Assembly: GCF_013282215.1 (NCBI RefSeq)
Contig: NZ_CP048103.1
Coordinates: 3,162,001-3,226,000 of the forward strand
Length of the DNA: 64,000 nucleotides
Direction: 5' to 3'
From: Kroppenstedtia eburnea
Lineage (GTDB): Bacteria; Bacillota; Bacilli; Thermoactinomycetales; DSM-45169
Position numbers and translations under genes: made by a program. Below the pieces are notes generated by a model that saw only the letters and a list, made by a program, of their open reading frames with translations, was not told where the DNA came from and did not search any database. This document shows, in pieces, positions 16,566 to 25,090 of this stretch (position 1 is the stretch's first letter; each line of letters opens with the position of its first letter).

Positions 16566-17479
16566 CAGAGGCTCTCCCCCTTCCCGGTCAATCCGAGGAA
16601 CAGCTCCTCCAGGGATGGCTTCACTTCCTCCACCCGGTAGACGGAAAACCGATCCATCACCAGATTTTCCACCACCCGGGACGTCGCCTCCCGGTTCAGT
16701 CCTTCGATCCAGAGGTCTCCCTCTTCCCGTGAAACCTGCCACCCCTGTTCCCGCAAGAGACGCTGGGCCTCTGCCGGATCCCCCACACCGAAGCGGACAC
16801 GGGGCCGGCTTTGTTTCCGGAGCTCCGCGATCGGCCCCTGAAAGATCAGTTTCCCTTGTTGGATGATCCCCACCTGTGTGGCCATCTGTTCCACTTCACT
16901 CAACAAATGACTGGAGACCAACACCGAGACATCCTGCAGGCGGGGCAGCTCGACGATAAACTCCCGGACTTCCTGGATGCCCGCGGGGTCCAGTCCGTTG
17001 GTGGGCTCGTCGAGGATCAACAGATCCGGCTCCCCGAGGAGGGCTGAGGCGATTCCCAACCGTTGTTTCATGCCGAGGGAGTATTGTTTCACCTTTTTAT
17101 CCGCCGCCTGACGCAGACGCACCCGGTCCAGCACCTCATCGATGCGCCGCTTGGGTGCCCCCAGGAGCCGCCGGGTCACCTCCAGGTTCTCCCGTCCTGT
17201 GAGATGACCATAGTAAGAGGGGGATTCCACCAGGGCTCCCACCCGGCGCAGGATCTGTATTCGGTTCTTTGCCAAAGGTTGCCCAAACATTTCAATCTCT
17301 CCCGAGGTGGGGCGGATCAACCCCAGGAGCATTCGGATCGTCGTTGTTTTTCCCGCTCCGTTGGGACCGAGGAAACCGTACACCTCCCCCCGCTTCACCT
17401 TCAGATCGAGCCCGTCCACCACGGTCTGCGTCCCGTAACGGCGGGTCAGTCGGACCGTTTGCACCAATGTTTCCGACAT
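16565..17479 (-). CDS. ABC transporter ATPase (BcrA/LanF-like)
   Basis: 304 residues from the ATG at 17479 (GGAGGTGG upstream). Walker A is GPNGAGKTT near residue 40. The ABC signature is YSLGMKQRLGIA and Walker B is LLILDEPTNGLDP. A C-terminal extension after residue ~215 matches the DUF4162-like tail found in drug and lantibiotic exporters. It powers the two permeases encoded downstream. The histidine kinase ends about 70 bases upstream, so all five genes probably form one unit and the transporter would be induced by its own sensor. Confidence 0.93.
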   Translation of the reverse strand: MSETLVQTVRLTRRYGTQTVVDGLDLKVKRGEVYGFLGPNGAGKTTTIRMLLGLIRPTSGEIEMFGQPLAKNRIQILRRVGALVESPSYYGHLTGRENLEVTRRLLGAPKRRIDEVLDRVRLRQAADKKVKQYSLGMKQRLGIASALLGEPDLLILDEPTNGLDPAGIQEVREFIVELPRLQDVSVLVSSHLLSEVEQMATQVGIIQQGKLIFQGPIAELRKQSRPRVRFGVGDPAEAQRLLREQGWQVSREEGDLWIEGLNREATSRVVENLVMDRFSVYRVEEVKPSLEELFLGLTGKGESL

Positions 17480-17548
17480 TGTTTCCACCTCCTCCACTAT
17501 CGTAGCCGGAAGAGATGAAAGCTTCCGAAACACCACCTGAACGGCACC

Positions 17549-19276
17549 TTAACTTTTCGGGGGCAGAAGCACCTCCACCCGGGTGCCGGATCCCGGTTGA
17601 CTCTCCACCCGGATCTTTCCTCCGTGGGTTCCCACCAATTGCTTGGCGATGGCCATTCCCAGACCTGTCCCTTGTTCCGGGCCGGTGGGAGTTCCCCTGT
17701 AGTATCGGTCAAAAAGCCGGGCGACGCTTTCCGCATCCATCCCCAGTCCGTCATCTTCCACACGGAACAACAGCCCGGGGTAAGAAAGCCCCTCTTTCTC
17801 TCCCCGGATCTCCAACGTGAGTCGGATCCGGGTCCCCGGTGGATTGTGGATGGCCGCATTGGCGATCAAGTTATCCAGCGCCCGCTTAAACCAAGCAGCA
17901 TCCAGGGGATATGTCACCCTCTCTTCGGGAACGTCCAACTCGATTTCACGGTTTTCAAACCGGGGATTGTTTGCCAGGTCGATCGCTGACCGCCGGAGCA
18001 ACTCCGCTGCATCCACCGGTCGGATCTGCAGCGGCAGAGCCTCGTTTTTCAATCGGAAGGTGAGGCTCAAATCCTCCAACAGCTGTTCCATGTAATCCGA
18101 CTTCTCTTGGATGTGTCCGGCAAATTGCCGCACTTCCGCTTCCGACCACTGAAACCGGTCCGTTGCCAGCAGATCGGCATATCCTTTGATACTGGAGAGG
18201 GGCGTCTTCAGATCGTGGGAAACTCCGGTGATCCATTCCTCCCGGGACTTCTCCAGACGGGCCCGTGCTTCCTCAGCCTGTTTCAGGGAGCCGGTCAAAG
18301 AATCCAGAGACTGGATCACTTCCCGGTATACCCGGTAGGGTCTGCGCAGCTTCCCCTCCCCGGACCGGCTGACGGGACAGCCCCGTTTATCCTTCGGCTC
18401 CTGTAACTTCCCGTGGGACAGGTTTTTAAGCCAGTTCATCATATGAAGAATCGGTGAGCCCAACCGGTGGCCGAAGAGGAAGGCGATGATCACCGTCACC
18501 AACGCCCAGAGCAAAAAATAGGTGAGCATCATCCGGTTGTAAGCCTCCTGCTGTGGCTCCTCCTCCTCAGCCGGTTCGGCGAACAGCCACGTCCAGTCCC
18601 GCCCATCCCGCCGGTCATGCCAGTAATGGAACCTGTACCCCGATCTTCCCCGTTGAGACAAAGCCTCACTCACTTCTCCCGCCGTCAGTCGGTCCGGTTG
18701 GAAGGCGGGACGGCGGTAAGATCCCACTTCCCTCCCCGTCTCGTCCAGCACTTGCAACCAGCCGCCGTTTCTGCGGATCTCCTCCCGGACCGGATCCGGA
18801 AGCTGGATCCGGTTGCCCCGGATCACCGCAGTCTCCGCCGCCCGTCTGATGAGGGAATTCTTCTCCATTCCCAAGATCCAGGTGAACTTTTTCCCCTTCA
18901 CACTGCCGTGCCAGGTGTGGAGCTCCGGTTGGGAGGCCACAGCCTCTTTTAAAGAGCCGGGGGAATAGCGCCGGGGAAGTCCCGGCGGGCTTCCCCGACG
19001 ATACACCTCCTCCCCCCGGTCATCCAGAATCTGCAACCAGGCTGACAGACGCTCCAGCTCCCGGATTCCTTCCTCCGACAGCCGGACCCGTTCTCCCTCC
19101 ACCACTGTCGCTTTCTTCATATTTCGCAATATGTCCCCTATATAGGGGTTTTCCCCGCCGGGGAAATTGATTCCGAAAAGAGTGATGATCACCAGGAAGT
19201 AGAGGAGAAACATCCCTCCCAAAAAGAGAAAAAGCCACAGCAGGAAACGCCAGGTGAGCCGGGCTTTAAGTGTCAC
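17549..19276 (-). CDS. Sensor histidine kinase with duplicated extracellular domain
   Basis: 575 residues. Membrane helix 1 at 11-35, an extracytoplasmic region at 36-248, helix 2 at 249-269, then a HAMP-like linker. The phosphorylated His354 is in VSHDLKTPL, the N-box is LDNLIANAAIHN, and the ATP-lid motifs are EDDGLGMD and GTGLGMAIAK. The sensing region holds two tandem repeats, about 61-137 and 154-233: each has GxRxxL, then WLQ(I/V)LD, then a tail ending in WTW. The GTG start at 19276 overlaps the regulator gene by 11 bases. The neighbouring exporter suggests that it senses cell-envelope peptide stress. Confidence 0.93.
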   Translation of the reverse strand: MTLKARLTWRFLLWLFLFLGGMFLLYFLVIITLFGINFPGGENPYIGDILRNMKKATVVEGERVRLSEEGIRELERLSAWLQILDDRGEEVYRRGSPPGLPRRYSPGSLKEAVASQPELHTWHGSVKGKKFTWILGMEKNSLIRRAAETAVIRGNRIQLPDPVREEIRRNGGWLQVLDETGREVGSYRRPAFQPDRLTAGEVSEALSQRGRSGYRFHYWHDRRDGRDWTWLFAEPAEEEEPQQEAYNRMMLTYFLLWALVTVIIAFLFGHRLGSPILHMMNWLKNLSHGKLQEPKDKRGCPVSRSGEGKLRRPYRVYREVIQSLDSLTGSLKQAEEARARLEKSREEWITGVSHDLKTPLSSIKGYADLLATDRFQWSEAEVRQFAGHIQEKSDYMEQLLEDLSLTFRLKNEALPLQIRPVDAAELLRRSAIDLANNPRFENREIELDVPEERVTYPLDAAWFKRALDNLIANAAIHNPPGTRIRLTLEIRGEKEGLSYPGLLFRVEDDGLGMDAESVARLFDRYYRGTPTGPEQGTGLGMAIAKQLVGTHGGKIRVESQPGSGTRVEVLLPPKS

Positions 19277-19985
19277 GGTGATTCCCCTCCTCCGGCGGGA
19301 GCAGTTTGTACCCCAGTCCCCTCACCGTGACCAAGTAGCGGGGTTTGGCCGGATCCGGCTCGATTTTCTCCCGGAGTCTGCGGACATGGACCATCACTGT
19401 GTTATCCTCTCCCAAACTCTCTTCTCCCCAGACCTGCTCATACAGCTGGGATTTGCTGAAGATTTGGTTGGGATGGCGGCACAGAAAGGACAGCAGTTGA
19501 AACTCTCTCGCCGGACAGGGAACCGCAGTTCCCTCCACGGTCAGCTGTCCCGCTCCTTCATCCATACGAAACCTCCCCCAGTCATGGATTCGCGTTTCCT
19601 CCCGGATCTGTTGCCCCGCCAATTGCTGGCGACGGAGCTGAGCCCTGACCCGGGCGACCACCTCCAGGGGGTTGAAAGGTTTGGTGATATAATCGTCCCC
19701 ACCGATTCCCAGCCCCATCAGTTTGTCCAGATCATTGGAACGGGCAGTTAAAAACAGGATCGGCACCGTGGTGAAGGAGCGCAGCCGACGACACACTTCA
19801 AAACCCTCCAAATCCGGAAGCATCACATCGAGCAAAACCAAATCCGGACGCCCTTCCCGGGCCAGCCGGACCCCTTCCTCCCCGGTGCGGGCGGTCAGGA
19901 TCTCCCGAAATCCTTCCTTGCGCAATGTCACCTCCAACATTTCAAGAATGGACGGCTCATCATCCACAAGTAAAAGAACAGCCAT
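19266..19985 (-). CDS. OmpR/PhoB-family response regulator
   Basis: 239 residues. The receiver domain has the acidic pair VDDE, the phosphoacceptor Asp in LVLLDVMLPD (near 53), the Thr in FLTARS and the Lys in ITKPF. The C-terminal winged helix carries EFQLLSFLCRHPNQIFSKSQL and TVMVHVRRLREKIEPDP, which bind DNA. The ATG at 19985 is eight bases after GGGGGAG; a GTG two codons earlier is too close to that site. First gene of the five-gene kinase-transporter unit, and presumably its activator. Confidence 0.94.
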   Translation of the reverse strand: MAVLLLVDDEPSILEMLEVTLRKEGFREILTARTGEEGVRLAREGRPDLVLLDVMLPDLEGFEVCRRLRSFTTVPILFLTARSNDLDKLMGLGIGGDDYITKPFNPLEVVARVRAQLRRQQLAGQQIREETRIHDWGRFRMDEGAGQLTVEGTAVPCPAREFQLLSFLCRHPNQIFSKSQLYEQVWGEESLGEDNTVMVHVRRLREKIEPDPAKPRYLVTVRGLGYKLLPPEEGNHRDT

Positions 19986-20090
19986 TTTCACATCTCCCCC
20001 GTTCCTGATCCTCCGGATTGGTTCAGGTTTATCTTAATCCTCCGGCAAAGCCGTCGCAAATGAGGGATCGGAGCCGATCCCGGGACGCAA

Positions 20091-20115
20091 ACAACCGCGG
20101 GCACTCGCCCGCGGT
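20091..20115 (-). terminator. Terminator after the NADAR gene
   Basis: Stem ACCGCGGGC/GCCCGCGGT on the minus strand, followed by TGTTTGC. Confidence 0.7.
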
Positions 20116-20119
20116 CGGA

Positions 20120-20554
20120 TTACGAAGACAGTTCCCTGCGCAATTGTTCTCTCACTTCCATCAGGGTCTCGCCAAGGCGATTTTTTCCGGATCCGTCCCC
20201 ACCGTCGCCCCAGTAGCGGTCATTGGCAGTATGCTCCACCAACACCGCATCCTCCGTCCCCAGCAAAACCTGTCCGAGGTCGGGATGTTGAGTAAACTTG
20301 GCAACCACCGCTTCCCGCATGATCCGATCTTTCACATCCTCCCAATCCGGCCGCAAGGGCTTACGTGCCGCTGTCATCGGCGAATTTTCCAATCGGATCA
20401 CCTCTTCCCACCGGGTGCCGACAAACTTTTGTGCCTGAAAATAATGTTCCGAAGTGGGCCACGTCTTCCCCTTCAACTCAATCGGAAAGGGGGCGAAGTT
20501 GGAAAAGCACCCGTAGGCCTCCTTCACTCGGTAAAAACGGATGATCCTTCGCAT
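20120..20554 (-). CDS. NADAR-family protein (YbiA-like N-glycosidase)
   Basis: 144 residues. The opening IIRFYRVKEAYGCFSNFAPFPIELKGK and the motif WPTSEHYFQAQKF are diagnostic of NADAR/YbiA proteins. So is the late segment RYWGDGGDGSGKNRLGETLMEVR. YbiA-type members cleave reactive N-glycosidic riboflavin intermediates; others act on ADP-ribose. Between SPMTAAR and KPLRPDW about six residues common in the family (a GRD-type insert) appear to be missing, which may be a small deletion. The gene starts 4 bases after the RNase Z stop, with GGGAGG overlapping that gene, so the pair is co-translated. Confidence 0.85.
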   Translation of the reverse strand: MRRIIRFYRVKEAYGCFSNFAPFPIELKGKTWPTSEHYFQAQKFVGTRWEEVIRLENSPMTAARKPLRPDWEDVKDRIMREAVVAKFTQHPDLGQVLLGTEDAVLVEHTANDRYWGDGGDGSGKNRLGETLMEVREQLRRELSS

Positions 20555-20557
20555 TAG

Positions 20558-21484
20558 TCAATCCTCCCGCTCCACTGTTACCGTTTTTCCATCCCTGGCC
20601 ACCTCGGTCTCCGAAAACAGAGCCCGGGCCTCCCCGGCCAGGGATTCTCCTTCCGCCAAAGCATATCGGGGGCTGATATGGGTGAGAATCAATCGCCTCG
20701 CTCCGGCGGCGCAGGCGGTTTCCGCCGCCTGGATCGTGGTGGAATGAAAATGTTCCCGGGCCAAATCCTCCCGCTCCCTCCCATAGGTGGCTTCATGAAC
20801 GAGGAGATCCACATCCCGGGCCAGCTCCACCGCTGCAGGAGTGGGGCGGGTATCTCCCAGGATCGCCACCCGTCTTCCCCGCTTCGGGGCGGAAAGATAA
20901 GCCTTTCCGTCCAGGATCCGCCCATCGGGAAGCCGGACCTGTTTTCCTTCCTTCAGCCGCCGATAGTGAGGGCCCGGCGGCACTCCATCCCGTTTCAGCA
21001 GGTCGATGCGCAAAGCCCCCGGACGGTCCGGCTCTTCGATCCGGTACCCGAAACAGGGGATCCCGTGCTCCAGCCGGGCCGCCCGGACCCGGACTCCATC
21101 GCAGAAAAATTCCGCCCCATCCTCCACTTCCTGAAATGTGAAAGGATACCGAAGGTGGGTTCCGCTCACCCTGAGAGCCTCCCGCAGAAATGCCTCCAAC
21201 CCTTGCGGACCGTAAATGGTAAGGGGGCGTTCTCCCTCCTGGAAGGAACGGGTTCCAAGCAGACCGGGCAGGCCGAAAATATGGTCTCCATGCAAATGTG
21301 TGATGAACAGCCGGCTCACCCGGGTCAGTTTGACCGTTGACGAGAGAATCCGCTGCTGAGTCCCCTCCCCGCAATCAAACAGCCAGGTATCGCCGCCACT
21401 GTCCGGCCAGCGAAGGGCGATGGCTGACACATTCCGTTCCTTGGAAGGGATTCCGGCCCCCGTTCCGAGAAAAATCAACTCCAT
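20558..21484 (-). CDS. rnz: Ribonuclease Z
   Basis: 308 residues from the ATG at 21484 (AGGAGGTGG upstream). It is a metallo-beta-lactamase-fold endonuclease that removes 3' trailers from tRNA precursors. It shows MELIFLGTGAGIP at the N-terminus, the zinc motif THLHGDHIFGLPGLL, GDTRP, the Asp-containing LLVHEATYG, and HFHSTT. The length and the HEAT motif identify the short RNase Z form. It is the first gene of a two-gene unit with NADAR. The bioC terminator precedes it. Confidence 0.95.
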   Translation of the reverse strand: MELIFLGTGAGIPSKERNVSAIALRWPDSGGDTWLFDCGEGTQQRILSSTVKLTRVSRLFITHLHGDHIFGLPGLLGTRSFQEGERPLTIYGPQGLEAFLREALRVSGTHLRYPFTFQEVEDGAEFFCDGVRVRAARLEHGIPCFGYRIEEPDRPGALRIDLLKRDGVPPGPHYRRLKEGKQVRLPDGRILDGKAYLSAPKRGRRVAILGDTRPTPAAVELARDVDLLVHEATYGREREDLAREHFHSTTIQAAETACAAGARRLILTHISPRYALAEGESLAGEARALFSETEVARDGKTVTVERED

Positions 21485-21511
21485 CTGTTTCTCCACCTCC
21501 TGCCCAACCCC

Positions 21512-21539
21512 AAAAAACACCCGGCCGCTTACGGCCGGG
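21512..21539 (-). terminator. Terminator of bioC
   Basis: Minus-strand stem CCCGGCCG/CGGCCGGG followed by TGTTTTTTGG, 14 bases past the bioC stop. Confidence 0.88.
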
Positions 21540-21552
21540 CGGGAACCTCTCC

Positions 21553-22386
21553 TTATTTTTTCGCCATCGGATGTTGGATCCCTTTCCAACCGTAGACTTG
21601 AATCAGCTGAAAAGTGGCATATACACCGTCCTTGTCTCTCCACATTCGGTCATATCTTTGCAAGATCTCCTCGATCAATCTTTTTTCCAGCATCGGTGAG
21701 ATCGAATGCTCCCGTATCCGGGCTCCCCCCGCACCCATACTCTGTACCGCCGTCAGGAGATCCTTTGCTGATGGGTGGGGAAGCCGTTGCCAACACTGCA
21801 AGAACCGGGGGGAGGAGATCCCCGCCTGCTCCATAAGCCGAATCCATTCACATTCGGAATGAAAAGCACCCACCCGTCTGGAGGGCGGAAGTCCCATCTC
21901 CTCTTCAACGGCATCATAGATCCAGGCCAATTCCTGAAGTGTGTCCGGACCAAAAACCGAGAGAACCAGAAAACCGCCGGGTTGAAGAGCATCCGCCAGT
22001 CGTTGCAAAGTGCTCTCCGGATTTTGCAACCAATGGACGACGGCATTGGCGGCGATCAGATCATAGCATCTCTTGCCCAGAGGTTCCTCTTCCACATCCC
22101 CCACCCAATAACGGACTCGGTTGCCTGTCCGCTCCCTGGCAGTGGCCACCATTCTTTTGGAAAGGTCCATCCCGACCAAGCCTGCATCAGGAAAATATTC
22201 TGAGAGCAGCTGGGTCAAATAACCTGTCCCACAACCCAACTCCAGTATGCTCCCCGCTTCCACCCTGTTTTCCTCCAACGTCTGCATGATCCGGTGGGCC
22301 ATCCGCTGCTGAATCACAGCATGCCGGTCATACACTTCGGCCCGTCGGTTAAAAATCAATGCGATTCTTTTTTTCTCCAACTTCAT
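21553..22386 (-). CDS. bioC: Malonyl-ACP O-methyltransferase BioC-like
   Basis: 277 residues. The SAM-binding motif ILELGCGTGYLTQLL is at about 47-61, with VGMDLSKRM (acidic residue for the ribose) and DLIAANAVVHWL. The N-terminal FNRRAEVYDRHAVIQQ and the phrase LSVFGPDTLQEL are characteristic of BioC. BioC methylates malonyl-ACP so that the fatty-acid synthase can build the pimeloyl chain of biotin. No other bio gene is nearby, which is common. An AAGGAGC site lies upstream of the ATG at 22386. Confidence 0.88.
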   Translation of the reverse strand: MKLEKKRIALIFNRRAEVYDRHAVIQQRMAHRIMQTLEENRVEAGSILELGCGTGYLTQLLSEYFPDAGLVGMDLSKRMVATARERTGNRVRYWVGDVEEEPLGKRCYDLIAANAVVHWLQNPESTLQRLADALQPGGFLVLSVFGPDTLQELAWIYDAVEEEMGLPPSRRVGAFHSECEWIRLMEQAGISSPRFLQCWQRLPHPSAKDLLTAVQSMGAGGARIREHSISPMLEKRLIEEILQRYDRMWRDKDGVYATFQLIQVYGWKGIQHPMAKK

Positions 22387-22585
22387 TTTTCAAACGGCTC
22401 CTTCACTCGATCATACTGAGCGAAGATCCGATCCCGTTTCCGGTTGCCGTCACCTTCCCGGTCGGGTTCCCCTCCGCTTCATCGATTGGTTCCTTTCCAT
22501 CTTATCATCATCCTATCATAGAGCTCAGTAAAACCACGCTGTTTTTAACATAAAAAATATGCCCCTTTTCAGGAGCACTCCACCC

Positions 22586-24007
22586 TCAATCAGAGTCACT
22601 GATGATGATATGAACCGATTTGGCCGCCTGGATCGGTTGTCCGTTCAATGTAATTTCAATATGTTGCGGCGCACCGATGGTGATCCAGAGATCTGTCTTG
22701 GCACCCTGTTCCAATTTGAAGGGATGCCCTTCCCCGGATTTCAGGGTGAAATCTTTCAGGTAGGTGTTCGCTTCTTTCTGATCCCGGATCTGTATCCAGC
22801 TGGAATCCTGGGCTTTAAACTGCAATTCCACCGCAGACGGTTCACTCAATTTATACTCGGAAAAACCGGCTCCCTGGTTGACCGGAACCACCTGCGCCGA
22901 TGACGTATTGTTATCTGTCGAGGCGACATTGGTTCGGCCCCCTTCGGATGGCTGTTGTTTCTGCGCCTGCTCCTCTTCGGGCTTGTTCATGCTGTTATAT
23001 GCAAGTACCGCCGTCATCGGAATCAGTACAATCGCCGCAAACACCGCAATACGGGCCGCCCAAGTCTTCGGGAGCTTGGCCACCCATCTGCCCGCTCCTT
23101 TCGCCCGTGGCGAAATATCGATGGCCTTCCGAGCGGCGGTTCGTGATAACCGACCTTCCCCGTCTTCCGCCGGAGGCTGATATGGAACGAGTGCACCCGC
23201 GGATCGTGAAGGCAAGCTGCCGACAGGTTCGGGATACAGATCGGATTCAGCATCCTCGGCGTGGACGGATGGGGTCACTTCTTCGGTGGGATTCACCGAA
23301 GTGTGACGCCCACTCCGTCTCGCAGACTGCTGGTTTCTGAAATCATTTGGAGGGGAGATCACCGTCTCCGAACGGGTCCGCCACTCCCCATAAGAGGAAA
23401 AATCCTCATCATGAGATTGGAGTGCCGGCAGTTGGCGGGTGGTTTCCGTGATCCTTCCCATCCGGTGGTTCCTGCCGGTATGGGGCCGGGGCGAGGATCC
23501 ACCATGCTGCGGATCGACGGACTCCTCCATCATCCCGGGATCCGGGACCGGGGTATGTGGCTTCGAGTGACGGGTCCGGTAAGGGTCATATCTCTCCCCG
23601 TGGTCGCCGCTTTGGGAAACCGCCGGAAGGCCTGCACTTGGCGTGCCCATCGTTTCGGTATTCCGCCGATGGATCATTGTATTTTGGAGGTCCGGAGAGC
23701 CTCCCCCCACAGGTGTCCAAGAGCCTGTCATCTGATTGATGACACCGGTTGAATCCAGTCCACTGTTGTCACCTTCCTGGATGGGGCGGTACTTCTTCAA
23801 CAGATATGTCGGTTCCAGACCCACGATTTTGGCGTAGGCCCGGATATGGGACCGGACAAAGAAGGGACTGGAAATCTTGTCGAAATCACCGCTTTCCAAT
23901 GCTCTCAGACTTACTATGTCTATCTTGGTTTGGTCCCTGATCTCCTCCAGAGACAGACCGGCCTGCTCCCGGGCTTGTCTCAGCTGGTTTCCGATCTCCT
24001 CCCACAC
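22586..24007 (-). CDS. rodZ: RodZ-like cytoskeletal helix-turn-helix membrane protein
   Basis: 473 residues from a GTG at 24007, eight bases after GGGAGGTGG. The N-terminal Xre-type helix-turn-helix (IGNQLRQAREQAGLSLEEIRD, residues ~4-70) is followed by a long low-complexity, charged linker of ~230 residues. One membrane helix (IAVFAAIVLIPMTAVLAYN) lies near residue 330. The extracellular C-terminal beta domain (DUF4115) contains FKAQDSSWIQIRD. RodZ links MreB filaments to the elongation machinery and helps keep rod shape. The linker is longer than in Bacillus RodZ (about 300 residues in total). Confidence 0.9.
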   Translation of the reverse strand: MWEEIGNQLRQAREQAGLSLEEIRDQTKIDIVSLRALESGDFDKISSPFFVRSHIRAYAKIVGLEPTYLLKKYRPIQEGDNSGLDSTGVINQMTGSWTPVGGGSPDLQNTMIHRRNTETMGTPSAGLPAVSQSGDHGERYDPYRTRHSKPHTPVPDPGMMEESVDPQHGGSSPRPHTGRNHRMGRITETTRQLPALQSHDEDFSSYGEWRTRSETVISPPNDFRNQQSARRSGRHTSVNPTEEVTPSVHAEDAESDLYPEPVGSLPSRSAGALVPYQPPAEDGEGRLSRTAARKAIDISPRAKGAGRWVAKLPKTWAARIAVFAAIVLIPMTAVLAYNSMNKPEEEQAQKQQPSEGGRTNVASTDNNTSSAQVVPVNQGAGFSEYKLSEPSAVELQFKAQDSSWIQIRDQKEANTYLKDFTLKSGEGHPFKLEQGAKTDLWITIGAPQHIEITLNGQPIQAAKSVHIIISDSD

Positions 24008-24191
24008 AGAGACCACCTCCCGCATTTTTTTCACAATCCGCTTGATTAAGACTTCCACAGCGTACCCTTTACATCCTGTATCAATTGCGAGGTAATTATA
24101 TGTAGGCCTTTTGTGTTATCATTTAAGTCTGCTAGAGTATAAAACAAATCACTTGGACATTCAAGTCAATCTCTTGTGAGGAGGAACCGCC

Positions 24192-24293
24192 TTGAACTGG
24201 TTAAAACGCCTCGGTGCCAACATCTATTTCATCGTGCTGATTGGACTCGCCCTGTTGTTGTTCATATTGGGGGGAGTGAAAGTGTTTGGTTAA
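24192..24293 (+). CDS. Small single-pass membrane protein (33 residues)
   Basis: TTG at 24192 is preceded by GAGGAGG at a spacing of about 7-9. The product begins MNWLKRLGANIYFIVLIGLA and ends in VKVFG: a short basic N-terminus and one hydrophobic helix of about 20 residues. I do not recognise a family. It is divergent from rodZ. A TATAAA-like -10 at about 24140 could drive it. The strong ribosome site and membrane-helix composition are the support; no homology can be checked here. Confidence 0.6.
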   Translation: MNWLKRLGANIYFIVLIGLALLLFILGGVKVFG

Positions 24294-24509
24294 CAGGCAG
24301 GTTGGGTTTCGGACCATGAAGAAGTGATGGAGGGCGACGGCCATCGTACTCCCGGCAACGCCTCCACCAGCCGATCCCGCTTGTCCGAAGAGGTTGTCTT
24401 CTCTACTATAACACTTTGGATCCGACAAGGCACGAACACGGAGGAAGAACTGTTCATTGAGAGTAAAAAAGATTTCTTCATTAAAACCTTCAGCCGATTA
24501 CAGACAGAC

Positions 24510-24536
24510 AAAAACCCGGTTGACAATCAACCAGGT
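24510..24536 (-). terminator. Terminator of panD
   Basis: Minus-strand stem ACCTGGTTG/CAACCGGGT with one mismatch, followed by TTTTTG. Confidence 0.8.
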
Positions 24537-24577
24537 TCCTTAATACGGATGGAGGGTACCCCGACGCCCGCGGATGT

Positions 24578-24970
24578 TTATTCGCCGTGCAGCGATCCCT
24601 CCGGATCCAGCTCTTTCCTGATCACCTGCACAATGCGGTTGGATTCGTCCACCAGCACGACTTTGGGCACCAACCTCTCCGCTTCTGTCTCCTCCATGAC
24701 GACAGTATTCAGAATAATCACCTTGTCACCGGGTCTGAACAGACGCGCCGGGGGGCCGTTCAGACCAATGGTCCCTTCCTTCTCGGAAGGAATGGCATAG
24801 GTTCTCCACGATGTCGCATTTTGCAGGCTGGTTACCTGAACCATCTCAAAAGGGAGAATTCCGGCTTCCTCCATCAGACGGGCATCGATGGTGATGCTTC
24901 CCTCGTAATTAAGATCCGATTCCGTCACCGTCGCACGATGTATCTTTCCCTTGCACATCCAGCGCAGCAA
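24578..24970 (-). CDS. panD: Aspartate 1-decarboxylase proenzyme
   Basis: 130 residues. It converts aspartate to beta-alanine for pantothenate and CoA synthesis. The protein cleaves itself at Gly-Ser in NYEGSITID (residues 21-29) to make the pyruvoyl group. MCKGKIHRATVTESDL, the lysine near residue 9, TYAIP (Tyr near 57) and LNGPPARLFRPGDKVIIL are all present, so the enzyme looks complete. No panB or panC is adjacent. A good terminator follows. Confidence 0.95.
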   Translation of the reverse strand: MLRWMCKGKIHRATVTESDLNYEGSITIDARLMEEAGILPFEMVQVTSLQNATSWRTYAIPSEKEGTIGLNGPPARLFRPGDKVIILNTVVMEETEAERLVPKVVLVDESNRIVQVIRKELDPEGSLHGE

Positions 24971-25052
24971 TCCACACCCTCCTTTAACGATGTTGGTCTT
25001 TCCATCCTATGTGTCTCGCCCCCCATCGGTATGGGTCCAACCCGGCCTGTAC

Positions 25053-25080
25053 AAAAAAAGCCCCCCGGGAATCCGGGAGG
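25053..25080 (-). terminator. Terminator of the NlpC/P60 gene
   Basis: Minus-strand stem CCTCCCGG/CCGGGGGG followed by CTTTTTTT. Confidence 0.85.
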
Positions 25081-25090
25081 GAATAAAAAA

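Noticed and set aside
24294..24510. Possible gene between the small membrane peptide and panD
   Set aside because: Open frames on both strands lack ribosome sites and recognisable composition.
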